DNA of 64,000 nt from Rikenellaceae bacterium (GTDB lineage Bacteria > Bacteroidota > Bacteroidia > Bacteroidales > Rikenellaceae). Made by a program: the position numbers and the translations under genes. The stretch is taken from assembly GCA_015059685.1 (NCBI GenBank), contig SUZW01000006.1, positions 35,640-99,639 on the forward strand, written 5' to 3'. The notes under the pieces are model-generated. The model ran no database searches and was not told the origin of the DNA. It saw nothing but the letters and a program-made list of their open reading frames with translations. This document shows, piece by piece, positions 7,623 through 16,295 of this stretch; positions within the stretch are counted from its first letter, which is position 1, and every line of letters starts with the position of its first letter.

Positions 7623-9821
7623 CTACTCCACTACTGGATTGTCAATGCGTTTTACGCTCTCGAGCCCCTTCATCTGGCGGAATTTATCCATCAAGGCGTT
7701 CAAAGAGTCGGCATCCTGAACATAAAGGCTCACCTGTCCCTCGAAAATACCATCGTGGCTGCGCAGGTTTATCTCGCGCATATTGATGCTGAAATCGTCG
7801 GAAACGATATGTGTGATGTCCGACAGCATACCCATACGGTCTATACCTCGTATCTCGATGGTTGAGAGGTAGGACATAGCCTTGTGCTGCGACCACTTAA
7901 TATCGTCTTTGAGGATATGTTTGCCATACTGCGAGGCGAGGCGGTTAAGCTCGTCGCAGGTGGCTTTATGCACCACTATTTTGCCCGATACGGGGTCACG
8001 GAAGCCTACGACCTTATCTCCCGGCAGAGGACTGCAACAAGGGGCTATAACGAAGTTTTCGGTTGTCTCGCTCTTGGCCAAACCATCGCCCTCCTCGTTG
8101 TCGCTATCTCGGAACAACTTCCAGAACTTCAGCAACTTGCTCGTAGAGGATGTTTTGAGTACCTTCTCGAGGTTATCCAACGAGATGATGCCTGCGCCAA
8201 TATGGCTGTAAAACTCATCTTTATTGCTACAACCGTATGCCTGCATCGCCTTGCGCAGCACACGGCCACTCATTGCGACATTATACTCGGCCAAACGACT
8301 CTCAAAGAGCGCAATACCATTCTCGACATTATTCTGCTGCTCTCGTTTCAGGTAGGCTGTAATCTTCTGCTTTGCCTTTGTCGTGGTGACTATATCGAGC
8401 CATTCGGCCTTTGGTTTGGCATTGTCGGCGGTGATAATCTCTATCTGGTCACCCCACTTCAGAGGCTTGGTGATAGGCTCAATCTTGTGGTTTATCTTCG
8501 CACCAATGGCATGATCTCCGACCTTGGTGTGTATATCGTATGCAAAGTCGAGAGCCGTAGCTCCATTTGGCAGCTGTCGTTGCTCACCCTTTGGTGTAAA
8601 TACCGTAATCTCGGAGGTGTAGAGCGACAATTTGAAGTTGTCGAGGAACTCTACGGCACTCTCGGTTGGGCTGTTGAGCGCATCGCGCACCTTCTTGAGC
8701 CAGGTGTCGAAGGCGTCATCGTTCTGCGACAGCGTCGCCTTCTTGTACTTCCAGTGGGCAGCAAAGCCTCGTTCGGCAATCTCCTCCATGCGGCGGGTGC
8801 GTATCTGCACCTCGACCCACTGTCCATCAGGGCCCATAACGGTCGAGTGTAACGCTTCGTAGCCGTTAGCCTTCGGCATAGAAATCCAATCACGCAACCT
8901 GTCCTGCTTTGGGGCGTAGAGGTCTGTGATTGAGGAGTATATCTGCCAGCATTGAGTCTTTTCCGAAGGGAAAGGCAGCGCATCAAAGACGATACGGATG
9001 GCGAAGATATCGTATATCTCCTCGAAAGGTATCTGCTTGCGCTGCATCTTGGTCCATACCGAATAGACGCTCTTTACACGGCCCGAGATGTCGTATTTGA
9101 TATTGTTCTTGTCGAGGGTCTCGATGATAGGCTTGCAGAAGCGATCTATATACTCTTGTCGCTTGTCTGCTGTCTCCTCCAGAAGTGCGCTTATTCTGGC
9201 ATACTCCTCCGGAAAACGATACTTCATACAGAGGTCCTCCAGCTCGCTCTTTATAGGATAGAGACCCAAACGATAAGCCAACGGAGCGAAGAGGTATATC
9301 GTCTCGCCCGTAATCTTAATCTGCTTGTTTAGAGGCATATATTGCAGTGTGCGCATATTGTGCAGACGGTCTGCAATCTTGATGAGTATAACTCGTACAT
9401 CGTCAGATAGAGTCAGCAACACCTTGCGGAAGTACTCTGCCTGCTCCGAGGTGTCGGCATTGAATACGCCCGACATCTTGGTCAGACCATCGACCATCGA
9501 GGCGACCTTCGCACCGAAGATATGCTCTATATCCTCGACCGTGTAGTCGGTATCCTCGACAACATCGTGCAGCAGTGCTGCTACGACAGATTTTACCCCT
9601 AAACCTATCTCGTCAAGCACTATTTGAGCCACAGCTATAGGGTGCAGAAGGTAAGGCTCACCTGAACGGCGCCTTACCCCTGAGTGGGCCTCCTTCGCCA
9701 GGAAGAAGGCTCGCTTTATGTAGTTCCAACTCTCCTCGTTCTTGCAGACTCGCTCGCACGATTTGAGCATCTTTTCGTAGGCCGCATTTATCAGCCTCTC
9801 ATCCTCTGCTGTGTAACTCAT
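7623..9821 (-). CDS. rel: Bifunctional (p)ppGpp synthetase/hydrolase (RelA/SpoT homologue)
   Basis: Long RSH protein that makes and degrades the alarmone (p)ppGpp in the stringent response. At 732 residues it has the full set of domains. The HD hydrolase includes LLHDVVED (H85, D86) and ADRLHNMRTL. The synthetase region includes FEEIYDIFAIR and MPKANGYEALHSTVMG. A TGS domain begins near TVFTPKGEQRQLPNG, and a C-terminal ACT domain begins near IRGIDRMGMLSDI. Both catalytic signatures look intact, so both activities are expected. It is flanked by recA upstream and hinT downstream, all on the minus strand. Confidence 0.96.
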   Translation of the reverse strand: MSYTAEDERLINAAYEKMLKSCERVCKNEESWNYIKRAFFLAKEAHSGVRRRSGEPYLLHPIAVAQIVLDEIGLGVKSVVAALLHDVVEDTDYTVEDIEHIFGAKVASMVDGLTKMSGVFNADTSEQAEYFRKVLLTLSDDVRVILIKIADRLHNMRTLQYMPLNKQIKITGETIYLFAPLAYRLGLYPIKSELEDLCMKYRFPEEYARISALLEETADKRQEYIDRFCKPIIETLDKNNIKYDISGRVKSVYSVWTKMQRKQIPFEEIYDIFAIRIVFDALPFPSEKTQCWQIYSSITDLYAPKQDRLRDWISMPKANGYEALHSTVMGPDGQWVEVQIRTRRMEEIAERGFAAHWKYKKATLSQNDDAFDTWLKKVRDALNSPTESAVEFLDNFKLSLYTSEITVFTPKGEQRQLPNGATALDFAYDIHTKVGDHAIGAKINHKIEPITKPLKWGDQIEIITADNAKPKAEWLDIVTTTKAKQKITAYLKREQQNNVENGIALFESRLAEYNVAMSGRVLRKAMQAYGCSNKDEFYSHIGAGIISLDNLEKVLKTSSTSKLLKFWKLFRDSDNEEGDGLAKSETTENFVIAPCCSPLPGDKVVGFRDPVSGKIVVHKATCDELNRLASQYGKHILKDDIKWSQHKAMSYLSTIEIRGIDRMGMLSDITHIVSDDFSINMREINLRSHDGIFEGQVSLYVQDADSLNALMDKFRQMKGLESVKRIDNPVVE

Positions 9822-9882
9822 AGTATGTCATAAACGGCTTAATGCCGAAGTGTAAAACTCGAAATAATGCCCTGTGCAACGA

Positions 9883-10893
9883 CTACTTCTTTGTCGTCAT
9901 TGCCTCACGCAACTTTGCCTCGATCTCGTCGCACAAAGCCTGGTCCGAAGTGAGCAACTCCTTCACGGCATCACGACCCTGGCCAATCTTGCGCTCTCCG
10001 TAGGAGAACCACGAGCCCGACTTCTTGATAATCTCGAAATCTACCGCCAAGTCGAGTATCTCGCCAATCTTGGAGATGCCCTCGCCAAACATAATGTCGA
10101 ACTCCGCCTTCTTGAATGGAGGCGCAACCTTGTTCTTTACGACCTTTACGCGGGTGCGTGTTCCGAGCTGCTCGTCGCCATCCTTGATAACCGCAGTACG
10201 GCGGATGTCGATACGCACGCTGGCGTAGAACTTCAGGGCGTTACCACCCGTTGTTGTTTCAGGGTTTCCATATACCACGCCAATCTTGTCACGCAGCTGG
10301 TTGATAAAGATGCAGACGGTCTTGGTCTTGGCGATGCTTGCGGTGAGCTTACGCAACGCCTGCGACATAAGTCGTGCCTGCAAGCCCATCTTCGAGTCGC
10401 CCATCTCGCCCTCGATTTCGGCCTTTGGAGTGAGGGCTGCCACCGAGTCGATAACGATGATGTCGATTGCGCTCGAGCGAATTAACGAGTCGGCAATCTC
10501 GAGTGCCTGCTCGCCATTGTCCGGCTGCGACACGAGGAGGTTTTCGACATCCACACCGAGCTTCTGTGCGTAGAAACTATCGAAGGCGTGCTCGGCGTCG
10601 ATAAATGCAGCAATACCGCCCGCCTTCTGCGCCTCGGCAATAGCGTGAATTGCCAGCGTTGTCTTACCCGACGACTCGGGGCCATAAATCTCGATTACAC
10701 GGCCTTTTGGGTAGCCACCCACACCAAGAGCTACATCGAGGGTAATTGAGCCTGTAGGTATTACGGGCACATTCTCGACGCTCTCGCTCGACATCTGCAT
10801 AATCGAACCCTTGCCAAAATCCTTCTCGATTTTAGCCATTACCGCCTTCAAGACCTTCATCTTTTCGGCATTCTGTGTTGTTACTTCACTCAT
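9883..10893 (-). CDS. recA: Recombinase A
   Basis: DNA strand-exchange ATPase for homologous recombination and the SOS response. The 336-residue protein carries Walker [11 protein letters not shown], the segment [12 protein letters not shown] (Walker B) and the L2 loop region [21 protein letters not shown]. No intein or insertion is visible. Length is typical for Bacteroidota RecA. A TAnnTTTG-type promoter lies upstream at 10957-10964. No clear LexA box was identified by eye. Confidence 0.98.
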   Translation of the reverse strand: MSEVTTQNAEKMKVLKAVMAKIEKDFGKGSIMQMSSESVENVPVIPTGSITLDVALGVGGYPKGRVIEIYGPESSGKTTLAIHAIAEAQKAGGIAAFIDAEHAFDSFYAQKLGVDVENLLVSQPDNGEQALEIADSLIRSSAIDIIVIDSVAALTPKAEIEGEMGDSKMGLQARLMSQALRKLTASIAKTKTVCIFINQLRDKIGVVYGNPETTTGGNALKFYASVRIDIRRTAVIKDGDEQLGTRTRVKVVKNKVAPPFKKAEFDIMFGEGISKIGEILDLAVDFEIIKKSGSWFSYGERKIGQGRDAVKELLTSDQALCDEIEAKLREAMTTKK

Positions 10894-10956
10894 AGTATAT
10901 TTAGTTTTAATTATTTAATTCTCACTAATCTCTTTTTCCAAAGGAAAAACTTTCCC

Positions 10957-10964
10957 CAAAGTTA
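10957..10964 (-). promoter_or_regulatory. recA promoter -7 element
   Basis: Minus-strand TAACTTTG fits TAnnTTTG and lies 64-71 bases upstream of the recA ATG. The -33 element is not clear. Confidence 0.4.
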
Positions 10965-11018
10965 ATGATTTTTTCTGATTCTTGGTGCGATTTTTTTATT
11001 TTTTAATCAAAATATATG

Positions 11019-11048
11019 CTCTCGTCTCTCGTCTTTCGTCTCTCGTCT
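11019..11048. repeat. CTCTCGT heptamer array, 4 copies
   Basis: Units CTCTCGT, CTCTCGT, CTTTCGT, CTCTCGT plus CT. The array ends 5 bases from the stop of the zinc-ribbon gene (11054). It is the same unit family as 1293-1315 and, inverted, 19791-19816. Confidence 0.9.
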
Positions 11049-11053
11049 AAGTT

Positions 11054-11263
11054 TTAGTCCCAGAGCAGACTCCCAATTATCTGCTCGTTGAACTCCTCCT
11101 CGGTGTTGTTGAGTCGTTTCATACATTGCGGACAACGAATAGCCGTTTCGGTCTCGATGTGGCAGAAGCCGTCTTCGCAATCAAATCCCATAAATCCCAA
11201 GCCCGTGAGGTGAATAAACTCTGTACCGCAATGCTTGCATCTGATAGTGTGTCCTGTTCCCAT
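11054..11263 (-). CDS. Small zinc-ribbon protein
   Basis: A 69-residue protein of unknown function. It has CxxC pairs at C9/C12 and C44/C47 and two further cysteines (C29, C34), so it probably binds one or two zinc ions. The acidic C-terminus ends SLLWD. I do not recognise a named family. It is preceded by a possible 44-residue membrane protein on the same strand. Confidence 0.7.
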   Translation of the reverse strand: MGTGHTIRCKHCGTEFIHLTGLGFMGFDCEDGFCHIETETAIRCPQCMKRLNNTEEEFNEQIIGSLLWD

Positions 11264-11272
11264 AGTTGTATA

Positions 11273-11307
11273 AGTTAAAAGTTAAAAAAGTCAAAGTTAA
11301 AAGTTTA
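11273..11307. repeat. AGTTAAA-type heptamer array
   Basis: Five AT-rich 7-bp units (AGTTAAA, AGTTAAA, AAAGTCA, AAGTTAA, AAGTTTA). The last one includes the stop codon of the small gene at 11305-11439. The array is imperfect and low in complexity, so confidence is moderate. Confidence 0.6.
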
Positions 11308-11439
11308 GGAGATGTGTTCGTTTTCACTATCGCAGATAGTACATATAATAGTAATCACTGCCCAAAACAAAAAAGACGCAGTCGAGAGAAAACCGACAAT
11401 TAAAAACGCAAACTCAAGAAGAACCAATATCCCATACAT
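11305..11439 (-). CDS. Possible 44-residue membrane protein
   Basis: A short frame encodes MYGILVLLEFAFLIVGF, a continuing hydrophobic stretch to about residue 35, then a polar tail ending DSENEHIS. The composition fits a single-span membrane peptide. A TATTTTTG element lies 40-47 bases upstream on the same strand. No homologue is recognised. It could be a real small protein or a chance frame; the hydrophobic pattern and spacing favour a gene. Confidence 0.45.
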   Translation of the reverse strand: MYGILVLLEFAFLIVGFLSTASFLFWAVITIICTICDSENEHIS

Positions 11440-11478
11440 AATCTTGCTATTTTAAGGTTTTACATTACTTTCACGATG

Positions 11479-11486
11479 CAAAAATA
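11479..11486 (-). promoter_or_regulatory. Candidate promoter for the 44-residue ORF and zinc-ribbon gene
   Basis: Minus-strand TATTTTTG matches TAnnTTTG and points toward the 44-residue frame starting at 11439. Confidence 0.4.
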
Positions 11487-11493
11487 TAGGGCG

Positions 11494-11551
11494 GTTTTGA
11501 CAACTTGTGTCAAAACAAGAAAAAGTGCGAAAAAATTCGCACTTTTTCTTG
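11494..11551. terminator. Two adjacent hairpins, second with perfect 16-bp stem
   Basis: The first hairpin pairs GTTTTGACA (11494-11502) with 11508-11516. The second pairs CAAGAAAAAGTGCGAA (11516-11531) with 11536-11551 across an AAAA loop. The second lies 38 bases beyond the stop of the SGNH hydrolase gene and has A/T-rich outer ends, so it is probably its terminator. Confidence 0.8.
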
Positions 11552-11552
11552 T

Positions 11553-11608
11553 TGGCTATTAGCCGTTAGCCATTGGCTGTTAGCTGTTTTTAGTTTTCAG
11601 TTTTCAAG
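11553..11608. repeat. Eight consecutive heptamers spanning the SGNH gene stop
   Basis: The units are TGGCTAT, TAGCCGT, TAGCCAT, TGGCTGT, TAGCTGT, TTTTAGT, TTTCAGT, TTTCAAG. The period of 7 is kept while the unit drifts from the TAGCCAT family to TTTCAGT. The array enters the 3' end of the hydrolase gene, whose last six codons and stop are inside it. Confidence 0.85.
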
Positions 11609-12906
11609 ACTACCCTCTCGGCTACCGAGCGCAAGTATTTTGCAACCTCTGGCTTAAGGCGGATAGGTGTGCCGGCCTTGAAAGGCTCCTTGAAGAGTGT
11701 CAGGTAGCCCACGGCTGCTGCGAGGTAGGAGCCCGCATCCGAAGGGTGTGAGCCATCCTTTACATATAGCTCTATATCGGGGCGTTCACGGCGTACAATC
11801 TCCCACGCAATGCCTACAGGCGATAGTTCCATACCGAGTTTCTGCGCCATTGCCGTTGTATTGGTCGTGATAACCCTCTGCATCGCTTCGTAGCTCTCAA
11901 AGTACTCTGGGTGAGCCGTTTTTATATCCTGCAAGGCTTTCGATTTGGTGGTATCATTGCCGTTGCGACGCCCCCAGGTCATCTCCACGATACACTTCGC
12001 CTTTGGGCTGAACTCTTTGACTCTATTGACCATCTTCTCCATCTCTCCCACTACATTTTGGTCGGCAGAGGTACCAATACGGAGCGAATTGAGACTTTGG
12101 TCTTGTAGGAATGCGTACTCGAAATTTCCGACTTCGACAGTTTCGCGCGAGATATGGTCTGCGAGGTGCTTTTTCATCGAGTATCCGCCATGGAAATAGA
12201 GTGTACAATCGAGATAGTGCCCCTCGTGCCAAGCCAGCTCCTTCAACTGCATAGGATAGTGGTTGCAGTAGGTGTAGCTGTTACCTATAAATAATATGCG
12301 TGTGGTGTCGCTCGGAATACGCTCGTCGAGAATGGCGATTTTAGGTGCTTGCCCCGATGTGCTACCATAGAGCGAACTCTTTGCTACTTCCTTGCCACAC
12401 TGGCGCAAACGAACTTGCAGATTGCCACTCTTGATGCCGTTTGCGAGGCGGATGGTGCGCCAAAGCATACGAGGCCACTTCTTCGAAGTTGTTGAGTAGC
12501 AGTTTACACCCCTCTTGTCGGCAGGTGTAACAGGCAACCACTTCTTGCCATCGAGGTACTCGAACGCAAAGGCGTGAGGCTCATCGCTTGGCTCGGCAAG
12601 GAACGGAAACCAGAGGTCTATAGCTGTACCTGCCACGATATCTTCGGCTGGAATAGTCATCAACCAGTAGTCACCCTTACGGCCGTTTTCGACGGCTGGA
12701 TAGTTCTTTCTGACACCAACTGCAGCAGTCGCCTTTTTGCCTACGAACTCGATTGTACCACGACCTTTTGTGGCGTTATAGATACCACTCTCGAGATACT
12801 GAGTTGTACGCTTTGAGGTCAACTTCCACTCGATATGCTTGGGAGTCTGTGCCGACAAAGCGCAGACTCCCGCAATAGCAAAAATAGTTAGAATTAGTCT
12901 CTTCAT
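11590..12906 (-). CDS. Secreted SGNH/GDSL-type hydrolase-like protein
   Basis: Probable exported esterase-like enzyme of 438 residues from the ATG at 12906 (a start two codons upstream is also possible). A signal peptide MKRLILTIFAIAGVCALSAQ is followed by a beta-rich N-terminal region. The hydrolase part starts near ILFIGNSYTY, which supplies the block I serine. The block V segment DGSHPSDAGSYLAA supplies the Asp-x-x-His pair. Substrate is unknown; carbohydrate de-acetylation is one possibility. It overlaps no neighbour and lies 9 bases downstream of the DUF1015 gene stop, so it may be read with the serine operon. Confidence 0.75.
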   Translation of the reverse strand: MKRLILTIFAIAGVCALSAQTPKHIEWKLTSKRTTQYLESGIYNATKGRGTIEFVGKKATAAVGVRKNYPAVENGRKGDYWLMTIPAEDIVAGTAIDLWFPFLAEPSDEPHAFAFEYLDGKKWLPVTPADKRGVNCYSTTSKKWPRMLWRTIRLANGIKSGNLQVRLRQCGKEVAKSSLYGSTSGQAPKIAILDERIPSDTTRILFIGNSYTYCNHYPMQLKELAWHEGHYLDCTLYFHGGYSMKKHLADHISRETVEVGNFEYAFLQDQSLNSLRIGTSADQNVVGEMEKMVNRVKEFSPKAKCIVEMTWGRRNGNDTTKSKALQDIKTAHPEYFESYEAMQRVITTNTTAMAQKLGMELSPVGIAWEIVRRERPDIELYVKDGSHPSDAGSYLAAAVGYLTLFKEPFKAGTPIRLKPEVAKYLRSVAERVVLKTEN

Positions 12907-12915
12907 AACCATCTA

Positions 12916-14151
12916 TTATTCAAACGAATGAATTACAATGCCTGAACGCAATTTTGGCTCGAACCAGGTAGTCTTCGGAGGCATGATATTGCCTGTATCG
13001 GCGATGTCGATAAGCTGGCGCATCGAGACAGGATAGAGTGCAAATGCAACCTTCATCTCTCCGCTATCAACCCTCTGCTGCAACTCACCAAGGCCTCGAA
13101 TACCGCCCACAAAGTCGATACGCTTCGAGGTGCGCAAGTCGGCAATGCCGAGCAGCTTGTCGAGTACCAAATTCGACAAAATCGTAACATCGAGCACTCC
13201 GATAGGGTCTGCATCGTTGTAGCGACCTTCACGAGCTGTGAGGCTGTACCACTCGCCACCGAGATACATCGAGAAGTTGTGCAGAGCGTTAGGCTTGTAG
13301 ATCTCGCTACCCCGCTTCTCGACCACAAAGTCCTCGTTCAAGGCGGCAAGGAATTCAGCCTCGCTCAAGCCGTTCAAATCCTTCACTACACGGTTGTAGT
13401 CGATGATGCGCAAGTGCGACTCGGGGAATGTAACCGCCAAGAAGTAGCAATACTCCTCCTCGCCCGTATGGTTCGGGTTCTTGCTCTTGCATTCTGCACC
13501 TACTCGTGCAGCCGCAGCGGTACGGTGGTGGCCATCAGCTACATACAACGCAGGAATATTGTCGAAGAGTGCTGTTATGCGCTCGTTGTATTCTGTAGGC
13601 ACAACCCACATCGTGTGGCCAAAACCATCCTCGGCAACAAAGTCGTAGTCGGGCGTAGCCTTTGTAACCTCCGCAACGATAGCATCTATCTCTGCGTGGT
13701 CGGGATATGCAAAGAATACAGGCTCGATATTGGCCTTCTGGTTGCGCACATGGTGCATACGGTCCTCCTCCTTGTCGGGGCGTGTAAGCTCGTGCTTCTT
13801 GATAGCACCCGAGAGGTAATCCTCGAAGTGACAGCACATTACAAGACCATACTGCGTGCGACCATCCATTGTTTGAGCATAGATGTAGTAGTGCTCCTCG
13901 CCATCTTGCAGCAACCAACCCTCGTTGCGCCACTTTGCAAAGTTCTCTACTGCCTTGTCGTAAACCTCTTGCGAGTGTTCGTCAGCGATAGGCTCAAAGT
14001 CGATTTCGGGCTTGATGATGTGGAGCAGAGAGCGCTCTGTTGCCTCTGCCTTTGCCTCTGCGGAGTTCAGCACATCGTAAGGGCGTGATGCAACCTCCTT
14101 TGCCAACTCCTTCGGTGGGCGAATACCCTTGAATGGTTTAATTTTTACCAT
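12916..14151 (-). CDS. DUF1015 family protein in the serine operon
   Basis: A 411-residue cytoplasmic protein starting MVKIKPFKGIRPP, the usual DUF1015 N-terminus, with the conserved RPYDVLN and VADGHHRTAAA segments. No activity can be assigned from sequence alone. It follows serA and serC on the same strand, an arrangement I recall as common in Bacteroidota. No phosphoserine phosphatase gene is present in this cluster, so a role in serine or phosphoserine metabolism is a reasonable inference. The DGHHR motif also resembles the active site of ParB/Srx-fold serine kinases, which is speculative. Confidence 0.85.
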   Translation of the reverse strand: MVKIKPFKGIRPPKELAKEVASRPYDVLNSAEAKAEATERSLLHIIKPEIDFEPIADEHSQEVYDKAVENFAKWRNEGWLLQDGEEHYYIYAQTMDGRTQYGLVMCCHFEDYLSGAIKKHELTRPDKEEDRMHHVRNQKANIEPVFFAYPDHAEIDAIVAEVTKATPDYDFVAEDGFGHTMWVVPTEYNERITALFDNIPALYVADGHHRTAAAARVGAECKSKNPNHTGEEEYCYFLAVTFPESHLRIIDYNRVVKDLNGLSEAEFLAALNEDFVVEKRGSEIYKPNALHNFSMYLGGEWYSLTAREGRYNDADPIGVLDVTILSNLVLDKLLGIADLRTSKRIDFVGGIRGLGELQQRVDSGEMKVAFALYPVSMRQLIDIADTGNIMPPKTTWFEPKLRSGIVIHSFE

Positions 14152-14164
14152 AGTTATAAAGAAA

Positions 14165-14195
14165 GCTAATGGCTAATGGCCAATGGCTAAAAGCC
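14165..14195. repeat. GCTAATG heptamer array, 4 copies
   Basis: Units GCTAATG, GCTAATG, GCCAATG, GCTAAAA plus GCC. It fills the gap between the serA stop and the DUF1015 start. It is nearly identical to the array at 59936-59966 in front of mutS. Confidence 0.9.
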
Positions 14196-14197
14196 TT

Positions 14198-15121
14198 TTA
14201 TTTATTTACCTGGAAACGGGTGTTTCCGTTTACGAAATAATCTACAATCTGTCGTGCTGCAGCCAAACCTGCGTTGATATTAGCCTCGGCAGTCTCGGCA
14301 CCCATCTTCTTCGGTGTTCCGAAGTAACGCTTACCAAACTTCTCGGCATACTCCGCAGCGGCATCTGGAGCAACATCGGTGATATATTTAAGGTCCTCAC
14401 GCTCCTCCAATGCCTTCGCCAAACCCGCCTCGTCGATAACCTCCTTGCGGGCGGTATTTACGAGCGTGGCTCCCTTCGGCATCGACATTGCAAGGTCGTA
14501 ACCGATTGAGCCTTTGGTCTGTGGCGTTGCAGGGATATGCAACGAGAGGAAATCGGCACGACGGTACAACTCCTCGATGCTATCAACCTTCTCTACCCCA
14601 TCAGCCTCGAATACGGCTGCATCCGAGATAAATGGGTCGTAGGCGATGACATTCATGCCGAGAGCCTTTCCCTTGCGACCAACCAACTTGCCGACATTTC
14701 CGTAGGCGTGGATAGCGAGAGTCTTGCCCACGAGTTCGTGACCCGTACCCGGAGTGAGTTGGTTGCGTGACATATAGACCATAAAGCAGAGAGCCAGCTC
14801 CGCCACTGCGTTCGAGTTCTGTCCCGGTGTGTTCATCACGACGATACCACGCTTCTTCGCCTCCTCGCAATCTACATTGTCGAAGCCTGCACCGGCACGA
14901 ACAACGATTTTGAGGTTGCGGGCAGCGTCAAGCACCTCCTTTGTAACCTTGTCGCTGCGCACGATAAGTGCATCGACATCGGCTACCGCAGCGAGCAACT
15001 CGCTCTTGTCGGCATATTTTTCGAGCAGTACGACCTCGTACTCTGCCGCCTGCAAAATCTCTTTGATACCATTTACAGCCTCCTTGGCAAATGGCTTTTC
15101 GGTTGCAATAAGAACTTTCAT
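14198..15121 (-). CDS. serA: D-3-phosphoglycerate dehydrogenase, short type
   Basis: NAD-dependent first step of serine synthesis. The ATG at 15121 gives 307 residues (MKVLIATEKPFAKEAV), the short form without ACT or ASB domains. The nucleotide-binding region holds GNVGKLVGRKG, and LVNTARKEVIDE is the usual active-site strand. Where most relatives have a catalytic His in TPHxGxxT, this protein reads TPKKMGAETAEAN, so the His is replaced by lysine. I believe this is shared by Bacteroidota homologues. In-frame codons upstream of 15121 overlap the intergenic region and were not used. Gene order is serC-serA-DUF1015. Confidence 0.92.
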   Translation of the reverse strand: MKVLIATEKPFAKEAVNGIKEILQAAEYEVVLLEKYADKSELLAAVADVDALIVRSDKVTKEVLDAARNLKIVVRAGAGFDNVDCEEAKKRGIVVMNTPGQNSNAVAELALCFMVYMSRNQLTPGTGHELVGKTLAIHAYGNVGKLVGRKGKALGMNVIAYDPFISDAAVFEADGVEKVDSIEELYRRADFLSLHIPATPQTKGSIGYDLAMSMPKGATLVNTARKEVIDEAGLAKALEEREDLKYITDVAPDAAAEYAEKFGKRYFGTPKKMGAETAEANINAGLAAARQIVDYFVNGNTRFQVNK

Positions 15122-15200
15122 ACCCTTTAATAATGATGTGAAGTATATAACTTTCTCCTCCTTTTTCTCGTAGGTGTATGGGACGATTGTAGGCATACGC

Positions 15201-16274
15201 TTATTTCGTTTTCAACTGTTCAAACTCCTGCATGCAAGCCACGAGAGCCTCGACCGACTCCTTCGGACATGCGTTGTAGCACGAAGCACGGAAACCACCC
15301 ACAAGGCGGTGACCCTTGATGCCGACCATACCACGCTCCTTGGCGAACTCCAAGAACTCCGGAGCCAAATCTTCGTTGCCCTCGGTCATCACGAAGCAGA
15401 TATTCATCAACGAACGGTCCTCCTTTGCCACGGTTGGGCGGAACAACGAGTTGCGGTCAATCTCGTTGTAGAGCAACTCGGCCTTCTCTACATTGCGACG
15501 ATACATCTCCTCTATGCCACCGATAGACTTGAGCCACTTCAAGGTCTCGTTCAATACGAAGATTGGGAACACTGGAGGTGTGTTGAACATCGAGTCGTTC
15601 TCGACATGGGTATTGACATTTATCATCGTAGGCAGTGGTCGTGCAACCTTCTCAAGCATATCGTTGCGGATAATCACGAATGTAACACCCGCAGGGGCGA
15701 GGTTTTTCTGTGCGCCACCATAGATGAGGGCGTACTTCGAAACATTGACAGGACGGCTCAAAATATCCGACGACATATCGGCAAAGAGTGGAATTGGAGA
15801 GTCGATATCCTCCTTATACTCTGTGCCGTAGATGGTGTTGTTGGCGCAGATGTAGAGGTAGTCGGCATCCTCGGGGATAGCAAAACCCTTCGGAATGTAG
15901 GAGAAGTTCTTATCCTCGCTCGAAGCTACAACCTCGACCTCGCCATAGAACTTCGCCTCCTTGATAGCCTTCTTGGTCCATACGCCTGTATTTACATAGG
16001 CAGCCTTCTTGCCGAGGAAGTTTGCAGGGATGTGGAAGAATTGTGTCGAGGCTCCACCTCCGACAAAGTATATTGAGTAGTTTTCAGGGATGTTAAGCAA
16101 CTCTCTGAACAACGACTTTGCCTCCGCCAAAACAGCCTCAAACTCCTTTGTACGGTGGGAAATCGAGAGTACCGACAAGCCTGTTCCATTGAAATCTATA
16201 ATTGCTTTTGCTGCGTTTTCAAGAACAACATCGGGCAAAATAGATGGTCCCGCATTGAAATTGTGCTTTTTCAT
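15201..16274 (-). CDS. serC: Phosphoserine aminotransferase
   Basis: PLP enzyme converting 3-phosphohydroxypyruvate to phosphoserine, and also used in pyridoxal phosphate synthesis. The 357-residue protein begins [14 protein letters not shown], the family signature. The PLP lysine is in [12 protein letters not shown]. It is the first gene of serC-serA-DUF1015. The 80-bp gap to serA shows no terminator. Confidence 0.97.
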   Translation of the reverse strand: MKKHNFNAGPSILPDVVLENAAKAIIDFNGTGLSVLSISHRTKEFEAVLAEAKSLFRELLNIPENYSIYFVGGGASTQFFHIPANFLGKKAAYVNTGVWTKKAIKEAKFYGEVEVVASSEDKNFSYIPKGFAIPEDADYLYICANNTIYGTEYKEDIDSPIPLFADMSSDILSRPVNVSKYALIYGGAQKNLAPAGVTFVIIRNDMLEKVARPLPTMINVNTHVENDSMFNTPPVFPIFVLNETLKWLKSIGGIEEMYRRNVEKAELLYNEIDRNSLFRPTVAKEDRSLMNICFVMTEGNEDLAPEFLEFAKERGMVGIKGHRLVGGFRASCYNACPKESVEALVACMQEFEQLKTK

Positions 16275-16295
16275 AATCTTACTTATAAATTACAG

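Noticed and set aside
7884..8852. Long plus-strand frame opposite rel/spoT (322 codons)
   Set aside because: The minus-strand RSH protein has complete catalytic motifs; the opposite frame has no recognisable features.
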